Of a stretch of 39,923 nt of DNA, positions 30,592-38,376 are shown piece after piece; within the stretch, counting starts at the first letter, position 1; each line of letters starts with the position of its first letter. This stretch comes from Zoogloea sp. (GTDB lineage Bacteria > Pseudomonadota > Gammaproteobacteria > Burkholderiales > Rhodocyclaceae). The stretch lies in NCBI GenBank assembly GCA_016703645.1, contig JADJBR010000008.1:1-39923 (forward strand), written 5' to 3'. Both the position numbers and the translations under genes were made by a program. The notes beneath the pieces were generated by a model. It was not told the origin of the DNA and ran no database searches. It saw nothing but the letters and a program-made list of their open reading frames with translations.

Positions 30592-31041
30592 CTAGCCGGG
30601 AATCTCGGCCTCCACCAACTGGGCCAGCAGGATCAGCGACTCCTGCCAGCCGAGGTGGCAGGACTCCGGTGGAATGACGCCCGGAATCCCCTCCTGCACC
30701 ACCACCAGCTCGGTGCCGCAGGACACCGCCCGCAGGCTCACGGTGGTCCGCATCTCCCCGGACAGGTTCGGGTCGTCAAAGGCGTCGGAGTAGGAAATCC
30801 GCGCCCCCGGCTGCAGCTCCAGGTAGGTGCCGCCGAACGCGTGGCTGTGCCCGCTCGCGAAATGGGTGAAGGACATCCGGTATTTGCCGCCCACCCGCGC
30901 ATCCATCTCATGCACCTGGGCGGTGTACCCATGGGGCGGCAGCCACTTGACCATCGCGGCAGGGTCGAGGAAGGCACGGTAGATGCGTTCCGGGGGGGCG
31001 CGCAGAACGCGCTGCAGGGTGACGGTATGGGTCGCGGTCAT
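30592..31041 (-). CDS. SRPBCC (AHSA1-type) domain protein
   Basis: A 149-residue protein with the START-like helix-grip fold of activator-of-Hsp90/SRPBCC proteins. The start ATG at 31041 has AGGAAAG before it; the frame continues open upstream, but that part is a shadow of the MFS gene. VLRAPPERIYRAFLDPAAMVKWLPP is the classic N-terminal motif, then GGKYRMSFTHFASGHSHAFGG, and the C-terminal helix GWQESLILLAQLVE. Such proteins bind hydrophobic ligands in a cavity; the ligand is not known. It follows the MFS gene by 95 bp on the same strand and converges with the DUF924 gene with 16 bp between the stops. Confidence 0.9.
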   Translation of the reverse strand: MTATHTVTLQRVLRAPPERIYRAFLDPAAMVKWLPPHGYTAQVHEMDARVGGKYRMSFTHFASGHSHAFGGTYLELQPGARISYSDAFDDPNLSGEMRTTVSLRAVSCGTELVVVQEGIPGVIPPESCHLGWQESLILLAQLVEAEIPG

Positions 31042-31136
31042 GATGCTTTCCTGAAAAGAGAGGACGTCCCTCTGACGATACGACGATCGACCAGGGTGGG
31101 AATCGACAATCGCCCCCGCCGCGGGCGCACAGCCCG

Positions 31137-32396
31137 TCAGGCCCCGCCTGAATCGTGCCGCGCCACCAAGCCCATCAGACGTGTCCGCCGGCTGGCCAGG
31201 AAGGCCGCGAAGATGAGCAGCACCACCCCTTCGAGGATCATCGTCCGCCCCGGCCCGATGGCACTGGCGATGAAGCCGGCCAGCAGCCCGCCCAGGGCAT
31301 CGAAACCAAACCGCGCCCAAGTGAAGAAGGACACGATACGCCCGCGCAACCGATCCGGCGCCATGCTCTGGAGCAGCATGTTGATCCCCACATTGCACAC
31401 CGAGATACCAAAACCCAGGATCACCATGGCCCCCATGGCCACCGGCAACAGGCGCGTCCAGCCAAAGGCCAGCAGCGCCACGGCACTGAGCGCCGTCCCC
31501 AGGGTGGTGGCCCCGATCAGGCCCGGCACCGAGCGGCGGGTGGCCAGAAACACCGTGGAACCAAAGGCCCCGCAGCCGGCCGCCCCCCACAGCAGCCCCA
31601 GGGTGCGCGCATCCCCGGCGAACACCTCCGCGGCAAACACCGGCAGCAGCACCGCATAGGCCGAAGCCGTCAGATTGAGGGCCATCAGCACAATGATGAG
31701 CATGCGCACCGTCCAGGTGTGCCAGGCATAGGCCAGCCCCTCCTTGAATACATCCCCCACCGTGCCCTGGGCACGGGGCATGGCCGGCACCTTCACCGAC
31801 GCCACCGCCACAAACAGGGCAACGAAGCTCAGGGCATTCAGGGCAAAGCAGGCCGCCTCCGAGGTCAGGCCCAGCAGCAGCCCCGCCACCGGCGGGCCGA
31901 CGAAGCGCCCGGTATTGAAGAGCATGGCGTTGAGCGCCAGGGCATTGGGCAGATCTTCCCGGCGCTCCACGAACACACTGATCAGGGACTGGCGCAGGGG
32001 CGTGTCGAAACTGTTGAGCACCCCCAGCAAAAGCGCCATGCTCACCAGCAGGCCCGGCCCCACCCAGCCCATCCAGGTAAGCCCCGCCAGCACCAGCGCC
32101 TGGGCGGCGAGCAAGCCCTGCACCCGCAGCAACCACCGGCGCTTGTCGTGCTTGTCGATCCACGCCCCGGCCAGCGGCCCCACCAGCAACTGGGGAATCA
32201 GCGCCGCAAAGGCCGTGACCCCCAGCAGGGCCGCCGAACCGGTGATGCGATAGACCAGCCAGGCCATGGCCACCTGCTGAATCCACGAGCCGAGGATGGA
32301 CACGGCCTGGCCGAAGAAATACAGTCGAAAGCTGCGATGTTCGAGCGCCCGCAGGGGGCCAGGCAGCCGGCGGGTGGAAGGGTCGATGCTGAGCAT
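31137..32396 (-). CDS. MFS transporter, EntS/MFS_3-like exporter
   Basis: An inner-membrane major facilitator of 419 residues from the ATG at 32396 ([20 protein letters not shown]). About twelve hydrophobic segments are visible. [20 protein letters not shown] at TM1 and [15 protein letters not shown] in the 2-3 loop are typical of the MFS_3 group that includes the enterobactin exporter Ent[21 protein letters not shown] and [20 protein letters not shown] follow the same family. The substrate cannot be told; efflux of a small molecule or drug is likely. It is divergent from argD across 103 bp. Confidence 0.9.
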   Translation of the reverse strand: MLSIDPSTRRLPGPLRALEHRSFRLYFFGQAVSILGSWIQQVAMAWLVYRITGSAALLGVTAFAALIPQLLVGPLAGAWIDKHDKRRWLLRVQGLLAAQALVLAGLTWMGWVGPGLLVSMALLLGVLNSFDTPLRQSLISVFVERREDLPNALALNAMLFNTGRFVGPPVAGLLLGLTSEAACFALNALSFVALFVAVASVKVPAMPRAQGTVGDVFKEGLAYAWHTWTVRMLIIVLMALNLTASAYAVLLPVFAAEVFAGDARTLGLLWGAAGCGAFGSTVFLATRRSVPGLIGATTLGTALSAVALLAFGWTRLLPVAMGAMVILGFGISVCNVGINMLLQSMAPDRLRGRIVSFFTWARFGFDALGGLLAGFIASAIGPGRTMILEGVVLLIFAAFLASRRTRLMGLVARHDSGGA

Positions 32397-32499
32397 GCCT
32401 CTATGTATCACAGGGCAGGGATTCCGACAGGCCGCACGCACGAACTGCAAAACAATTGGCTTAAACTACTCCCCCCAGAACCGAACGCGGAGCAACCCA

Positions 32500-33680
32500 G
32501 TGCAATACGGCGATTACAGCAGCGACGCCCTGATGACCATCACCAACCGGCCCGACCTCGTCTTCGTGCGTGGCGAAGGCAGCTGGCTCCATGACCACAA
32601 TGGCAAGGCCTACCTGGACTTCATCCAGGGCTGGGCGGTCAATTGCCTGGGGCACTGCCCGCCCCAGATCCGCGACGCCCTGGTGGCCCAGGCCGGCACC
32701 CTGCTCAACCCCAGCCCGGCCTTCTACAATGGCCCGATGATCGAGCTGGCCGGCATTCTCACCGCCAACTCGGTGTTCGACCGGGTGTTCTTTGCCAACA
32801 CCGGCGCCGAGGCCAACGAGGGGGCCATCAAGCTCGCCCGCAAGTGGGGCCAGGTGCACAAGGGCGGCGCCTACGAGATCATCACCTTCGACCACAGCTT
32901 CCACGGCCGCACCCTGGCCACCATGTCGGCCTCCGGCAAGCCCGGCTGGGACACCCTGTTTGCCCCCAGGTGCCGGGCTTCCCCAAGGCAGACCTGAACG
33001 ACATCGCGTCGGTGAAGGCCCTGATCAACGAGCGCACCGTGGCGGTGATGCTGGAGCCCGTGCAGGGTGAAGGCGGCGTGATCCCCGCCGACCCGGCCTT
33101 CCTGCAGGCGCTGCGCACGCTCACCCGCGAACGCGGCCTGCTCTTGATCGTCGACGAAGTGCAGTCCGGCATCGGCCGCACCGGCACCCTGTTTGCCCAC
33201 GAACAGGCCGGCATCGAGCCCGACATCATGACCCTGGGCAAGGGCATCGGCGGGGGCGTGCCCCTGGCCGCCCTCCTCGCCCGCGAGGATGTCTGCTGCT
33301 TCGTGCCCGGCGACCAGGGCGGCACCTACAACGGCAACCCGCTGATGACCGCCGTGGGCGTGGCCGTGCTGCGCACCCTGCTGGCCGACGGCTTCCTGGC
33401 CGGCGTGCGCGCCCGCGGTGAATATCTCTCCAGCCGCCTGCTGGAACTCTCCGCCCGCCACAGCCTGGGTGGCGAACGGGGCAGCGGCCTGCTGCGCGCC
33501 CTCATCCTCGACAGCGACCGCGGCCCGGCCCTGGTCAAGGCCGCGCTGGAGCAAGCCCCGGTGGGCCTGCTCCTCAACGCCCCCCGCCCCAACCTGCTGC
33601 GCTTCATGCCGGCGCTCAACGTGAGCGAAGGCGAGATCGACCAGATGATCGGGATGCTGGACGCGCTGCTGGGGCAGTAA
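32500..33680 (+). pseudogene. argD: acetylornithine aminotransferase, broken by a one-base deletion
   Basis: A class-III PLP aminotransferase of arginine biosynthesis (N-acetylglutamate semialdehyde to N-acetylornithine). The start is GTG at 32500 behind CGGAG, giving [20 protein letters not shown]. Motifs before the break are [37 protein letters not shown] and [17 protein letters not shown]. The frame is lost at the C-run 32963-32967 (after LFAP); adding one C restores [13 protein letters not shown] and the rest, including [15 protein letters not shown] and the PLP lysine in [10 protein letters not shown] (about 248). The repaired length is 393 residues, normal for ArgD. Since arginine synthesis is usually needed, a sequence error is the likeliest explanation. 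Confidence 0.9.
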
Positions 33681-33731
33681 GTACCCCGGCGGGCGCCTCC
33701 CCGCGCCCGCCGACCGAGTACAGAGGTCGCC

Positions 33732-33998
33732 ATGGATCGGAACACCTTCGAAGCCCGCCTTCGCGACGAAGGCTTCTGCCAGACCGTGATCGTCGAACGG
33801 GAGGCCAATGGCCGGCTCGACCTGCACACCCACCCCTTCGAGGCCCTGGCCCTGATCCTGGCCGGGGAGATCCGCATCGAGGTGGATGGCGAGAGCCGGC
33901 TGTATCGGGTGGGGGAGGTCTTTCACCTGGTGGCCGAGCAGCCCCATTCGGAGCGCTACGGACCGGAGGGCGTGCGGTATCAGGTTGGGCGGCGCTGA
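33732..33998 (+). CDS. small cupin-domain protein
   Basis: An 88-residue single cupin barrel. The first cupin motif is seen in LDLHTHPFEALALILAGEIRIEVDG, with two His as metal ligands, and the second in GEVFHLVAEQPHSERYGPEG with a third His. The length fits stand-alone cupins of unknown function. AGAGG lies before the ATG, 51 bp after argD. A regulatory or small enzymatic role is possible; no substrate can be proposed from the sequence. Confidence 0.85.
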   Translation: MDRNTFEARLRDEGFCQTVIVEREANGRLDLHTHPFEALALILAGEIRIEVDGESRLYRVGEVFHLVAEQPHSERYGPEGVRYQVGRR

Positions 33999-34184
33999 AG
34001 ACAAGCCCGCGACAATGGGCCTATATCGGGTGCCCGCCCGCCCCGCACCGTGAGCAGCAGCCGATAGGTTTGCCACCGGACCGCAGGTATCGGCAGGCGG
34101 CCCCTGGTGATGTGGTGAGCGGCCTGCGAGCCGTGATCGGATGCCTGATTGAGGTCGATCAAAGGCGTCAAGCCAAACTCAGAT

Positions 34185-34222
34185 CGCAGAAAAGCACAAC
34201 GCCCCTTGCGGGGCGTTGTGCT
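34185..34222 (-). terminator. rho-independent terminator after tRNA-Ser
   Basis: AGCACAACGCCCC (34193-34205) pairs without mismatch with GGGGCGTTGTGCT (34210-34222) around TTGC. On the minus strand the hairpin is followed by TTTTCTG. It is 6 bp past the tRNA 3' end. The remaining gap 33999-34184 shows no gene or motif that I can support. Confidence 0.9.
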
Positions 34223-34228
34223 GAAATT

Positions 34229-34319
34229 TGGCGGAGAGGGCGGGATTCGAACCCGCGTCAGGGTATTACCCTGAACACGCTTTCCAGGCGTGCGACTTAA
34301 ACCGCTCATCCACCTCTCC
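34229..34319 (-). tRNA. tRNA-Ser (anticodon GGA)
   Basis: A 91-nt class-II tRNA on the minus strand: acceptor GGAGAGG pairing with CCTCTCC, D-arm, anticodon loop CTGGAAA with GGA, a long variable arm (TCAGGGTAATACCCTGA), the T-arm GGTTCGAATCC, and an encoded CCA. It reads UCC/UCU serine codons. It is a single-gene unit with its own promoter and terminator. Confidence 0.97.
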
Positions 34320-34332
34320 AAGTGGAGGCGGC

Positions 34333-34360
34333 ACTATATATCAAGATTTTAAAAAGTCAA
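34333..34360 (-). promoter_or_regulatory. tRNA-Ser promoter overlapping the symporter stop codon
   Basis: The minus strand reads TTGACT (34355-34360), a 16-bp AT-rich spacer and TATAGT (34333-34338), each one base from the sigma-70 consensus. The start point would be about 34326, some 7 nt before the tRNA. The -35 box contains the TGA stop of the symporter gene (34357-34359). Confidence 0.85.
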
Positions 34361-36409
34361 AGCCTGTTTTCGGTTTCGAGGGTTTTTCTGCCCTGATCGG
34401 GCATCCGGACGAAGTCCACGAGGGCTTGCACCTCCAGTGGCGGTGGCGGCGTGAGCAGGCTGACGATGGCGATGACCATGAAGCCCAGGGGTACGCCGAA
34501 GACGCCGCAGGAGATGGGGTGGATGTCGAACCAGGCGTCGCCCATGCTGCCGCCGAATAAGGGGTGGGTGCGGACGATGTAATACAGGGTGACACCCAGC
34601 CCCGCCAGCATCCGGGCCACGGCGCCCCCATTTGTTGGCGCGCTTCCATAAGATGCCCATCACCAGGGCCGGGAAGAAGGCCGAGGCGGCAATGGAGAAG
34701 GCCAGCCCGACCATGAACAGGATGCTGTCCGGGCGCAGGGAGGCTACCCAGGCGGCCACCACCGCCACCACCAGTAGCTGGGACTTGGTGATCACCAGGC
34801 GGCGCTGGGTGGAGGCCTGGGGATTGACCATCTTGTAATAGAGGTCGTGGGACAGGGCGTGGGAGATGGTCAGCAGCAGGCCGTCGGCGGTGGACAGGGC
34901 CGCCGCCAGCCCCCCCGCCGCCACCAGGCCCGACACCACGTAGGGCAGGCCGGCGATCTCGGGGATGATGAGCAGGATGGCGTCGCTGTTGATGGTGAGT
35001 TCGGCCAGTTGCAGGATGCCGTCGCCGTTGATGTCCTCGATCTTGACCAGCCCGACCTTGCCCAGGACGCCACCCAGCCGGGCAGGCTGCCGATGTCGGT
35101 GCCGATGAGGTTGCTGGACAACTCTCCACTTGGCGAATACCGCGTAGGCGGGGCGGTGACATAGAGCAGGAAGATGAAGAACAGCGACCAGAACACCGAG
35201 CGCCGTGCCTCGCGTACGCTGGGCGTGGTGTAGTAGCGCATCAGGATGTGGGGCAGCGCGGCGGTGCCGACCATCAGCACGAAGGTGAGGGCCAGGAAGT
35301 TGTTGCGGGCGCTGTCCTTGGCGGCCTGGTCGGTACCGGGTGGGCTTCGGCGTGGGGGGCGGATTGACGGGCAGGACAGGCTGTCCTGGCGGGCGCGCTC
35401 CCATTTGATCCGGGCTTCGTCAGGCGTGCGCGGCAGATCCCGCAGGGTGCGTTCGGCGGCGGCGATCTCCCGGGCGGGGGCGCCCTGGGTGCGCAGTTCG
35501 GTGACCCGCTCCACCTGCCCGATGCGTTCCGCAACGAGGCGTCGGGCAGGTCGGCGGATCTTGCGGGCGTACTCGTCGGCCCGGTAGCGGTATTGCAGAC
35601 GAACCTCGTTCTCCCGCGGCTCGGAGAACGAATCCAGCTCCTTGACCCCAGATCCCGCAACACCTCGCCATACCCTGCCTGGGGACAGGAACACCCGTGA
35701 CCTTGTAGGGAGAGGATGGCCACCGGTACCAGGTAGGCGATGATGAGGATGAGGTATGGCCACCTGGGTCCAGGTGACGGCGCGCATACCCCCCAGGAAG
35801 GAACACACCAGGATGCCCGCCAGGCCGACGAAAACGCCGATCTCGAACTCGATGCCGATGAAGCGGCTGGTGATCAGACCCACGCCGTAGATCTGGGCGA
35901 CCACGTAGACAAAGCTGGCCAGCACGCCGGCGAACACGCCCACCACCCGGGCAAAGTGCCCCTCGTAGCGCGCGCCGAGAAAGTCGGGCAGGGTGAACTG
36001 GCCGAACTTGCGCAGGAAGGGCGCCAGCAGCAGGGCAAACCAGCACATAGCCGCCCGTCCACCCGGTGACGAAGGCCAGACCGACGAAGCCGGAGTAGTA
36101 AAGCGTTCCGGCCAGGCCGATGAAGGGGAGGCCGCGCTCATCCAGTCGGCAGCCGTGGCCATGCCGTTGAACAGGGCTGGTACCCGTCGACCGGCCGTAG
36201 TGGTCCGGAGACGTCGGAGGTGCGGCTCATGCCGCCGATGGCGGCGTAAATGGCGATGGTGGAGAACAGGAAGATCTGGCCGATCCAGCGCGGGCTCAAG
36301 CCCAGCCGCTTCCGCCACGGCGAGGAAGATCACCAGGCAGACGAAGCCTGCCGCATAGAAGGCGTAATGACGCCCGGAGGCGGCGGAACAGGGCGGGCGT
36401 CGACCTCAT
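34357..36409 (-). pseudogene. sodium:solute symporter (SSS, VC_2705-like), cut by several frameshifts
   Basis: A large SSS-family transporter is readable only by changing frame several times. In order on the minus strand: VIFLAVAEAAGL, RVPALFNGMATAADWMSAAS, FLRKFGQFTLPDFLGARYEG, VVAQIYGVGLITSRFIGIEF, LVCSFLGGMRAVTWTQVA, a charged coiled-coil-like insert (about 35380-35620, with DEYARK... and AAAERTLRDLP), GTAALPHILMRYYTTPSVRE, IPEIAGLPYVVSGLVAAGGL, ALSTADGLLLTISHALSHDL and ASAFFPALVMGILWKRANKW. It ends with LLTPPPPLEVQALVDFVRMP. This is the large subunit that pairs with DUF4212, a set linked with uptake of small organic acids such as acetate. ATG 36409 is a workable start; an earlier signal-like start near 36490 cannot be ruled out. 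Frame changes lie for example near 36370, 35700, 35100 and 34625. Confidence 0.85.
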
Positions 36410-36539
36410 GGGCGCTCAGGGCTTGAGCAGCAATCGAGACGGGCGGTTGGCGTTCGCGCCGGAAAGCGCAGCCAGACAAAGCGTGCGGTGAGCATCGCCG
36501 GGGGAAATCGGGCCGCACAGGTGGAGTTATTCCATGCTC

Positions 36540-36797
36540 TCAATCGTCGTCATGCAGGCCGTAACGCCGCTCGAGCCCGGTCATCCAGCGGTCGTAGATC
36601 CAGACGATGAGCAGAAGATGACTGCGCCCCTGGGCGGCCATATAGAAACCGAAGGGCCAGCCAAGGAAGCTGACCGTGTTCAGTTCTTCGGCAAACCAGC
36701 CTGGCAGGAAGCTGGCCGCAGCCCAGACCAGCAACAGGACGGCGGTCAGTCGCTGGGTGGCCCGCCACGCCTGCCGCCTGCGAGGATATCGCCTCAA
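36540..36797 (-). CDS. DUF4212 protein, small subunit of the sodium:solute symporter
   Basis: An 85-residue membrane protein with two hydrophobic helices: LTAVLLLVWAAASFLPGWF and SFLGWPFGFYMAAQGRSHLL running into LLIVWIYDRWMTGLERRYGL. This matches DUF4212, which is encoded just before VC_2705-type symporters. The TTG at 36797 is chosen because GGGGAG lies 8 bp upstream, the length then fits the family, and a -10-like TATACT (36826-36831) just upstream would start transcription after the longer GTG start at 36854. That longer form (104 residues) remains possible. It is the only gene of this module whose frame is intact. Confidence 0.8.
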   Translation of the reverse strand: MRRYPRRRQAWRATQRLTAVLLLVWAAASFLPGWFAEELNTVSFLGWPFGFYMAAQGRSHLLLIVWIYDRWMTGLERRYGLHDDD

Positions 36798-36850
36798 ATC
36801 CTTTACTCCCCTATCGACGGCTTCGAGTATAGCCTCGCCGGGCATTGGCC

Positions 36851-38291
36851 TCACAACTGGTAGCGAAACTGGAGTTTCTGCTGCAGCTTGCGGGCCTGGC
36901 GGAATGGACTCCTTAGAAAGGCGTGCTCAAGCTCGTTGAGGGCGGAGGGGGCGATCCGGTTGGGCGGCCCGGCCTTTTCCGCTGGCCGCGCAGGCGCAAC
37001 TGCTGGATGAAATCGAAGGCTTCCAAGGGCAGGCGTCCACCTCGCGCCGGGGCCAGCCCAGGGAGGGCGCCGCCGCCTCCAGACGGCCACTCGTGGCGGT
37101 GTCGGAAACCCCAGGGCAAGGGCAAGGATGCGTGCCGCGTCCACAAAAATGCGGCTGCCGTCGCGTTTTGAGGTCGAGAAGACCGCTTTCCCGGTCCACC
37201 ACGAAGTCGCGGATGCGTCCCAAGGGCGGCCCGCCGCTTGCAAGGCATTGGCGGCCGTGAAAACGCAGGAACAGGTCGTTGTCGCCGGCATTGGCGAGAA
37301 GCCACTGTTAGAGCCGGGCGCCAGCGTCACATCGCCGGCGATGGCGCGAAAATCGAAGAAGATCGTGGCATTGAGGAGATCGTCAGGGGTGGCGCAGCCC
37401 ATCCATCCGGCAAACTGCCCGCGCCACTCCGTCATCGACAGGCACCAGCGCGGAGTTTCGGCCATCACGTCGCCCTTGCAAAAGGAAAGCCGCAGGCGTC
37501 GAGCACCTCATTGACCCGCCGTGCAAAGGCGGAGGAAACGCTGGCGGAGGGTTTCGGTGTCCCGCTCCGACTCGGGCACGAAGACAATCCCGTTGTCCTG
37601 GTCGGTATCAAGCGTCTGCTCCAGGCGCCCCTCGGAACCAAAGGCCAGCCAGCACCCAGGGCACCAGGGGGAGCTCCGAACTCGGCTTGGCCAGATCAAC
37701 CGCATTCAGCACCACGAGATCATTAAGGATGGCGATCCACTCGCGGACGTGGGCGGCGGTTCCGTCTTCGACCCGTCGCGCCGCCGCTTCGCTCCTGGTG
37801 GGCGGCCTGCGCCAGGGCGGCGATGTCGGTGGCCGCGTGAATGGCCTCGACCAGATCCTCCACGTCGAGGCTGCGGCTCGGTGTAGGGGTCAACACGGGA
37901 CACAAGACCGGCGAGAACCGCGACCATCCACCACCACCAGATGGCGCAGGTCGTGACAGGCCAGGGCCAGGGCGGGCCTGGTGGGCGCTGGCCGTCAGGG
38001 GCAGCGACACCACCCCACCGGTCATGACGCGGCAACCGCCTCACCCAGATCCGCGCCGGCCAGCACGACCGGCTCAATGACATCCCGCTGGGTGAGCACC
38101 CCCAGGGGCCGCGAGGCCGCACCGTCGATGACCACGACAATATCGGCCCGCTCCGCCACCATCCGCGCCAAAGCCTCCCGCACCGGGGCCTGGCCCCACG
38201 GCCTACGCCGGACCCCGTAGCTGCGCGGCCAGACCGGTGCGGGCATCACGGCGCTCTGAGCGGCGTCCATCCCGCGGGATGTCATGTCCAA
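36851..38291 (-). pseudogene. CBS-domain DUF294 nucleotidyltransferase-like protein, cut by frameshifts
   Basis: Pieces in different frames add up to about 480 residues. From the N-terminus: a CBS domain (VREALARMVAERADIVVVID, PLGVLTQRDVIE), a second CBS start (MTGGVVSLPLTASAHQA), a helical stretch (LDVEDLVEAIHAATDIAALA), the DUF294 nucleotidyltransferase motif WLAFGSEGRLEQTLDTDQDN (GS...D-D), MTEWRGQFAGWM, FFDFRAIAGD, and the C-terminal domain ending ARKLQQKLQFRYQL. The GlnD-like GS and DxD residues are present. Unlike many relatives no N-terminal cyclic-nucleotide domain is seen; the next gene ends 86 bp upstream. Such proteins are found beside acetate-type symporters and are presumed regulatory. 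The start (38291 or nearby) is uncertain. Confidence 0.78.
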
Positions 38292-38376
38292 CTACCTCCG
38301 CTCAGCGGGTGTCAGGAACATGTAGCGAGCCCCCCGGGGCTCGTTACGGGCGGCGCAACGGATCATCCACAAACCC

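Noticed and set aside
29698-31659. 653-codon plus-strand frame spanning DUF924 and beyond
   Set aside because: Only the part 30022-30495 is real (DUF924). After the lost C it continues by chance over the antisense of SRPBCC and MFS genes.
30592-32286. SRPBCC reading extended upstream to 564 codons, apparently a fusion
   Set aside because: The extra part is the MFS gene in a wrong frame; an ATG with a good ribosome site at 31041 gives a normal-sized SRPBCC protein.
34070-34300. Small open frames over the tRNA-Ser region
   Set aside because: They cover the tRNA and its terminator and have no coding features.
34229-34319. tRNA-Ser as an integration site with a neighbouring island
   Set aside because: No integrase, no repeated tRNA 3' end and no change in neighbouring gene type indicating an inserted element were seen.
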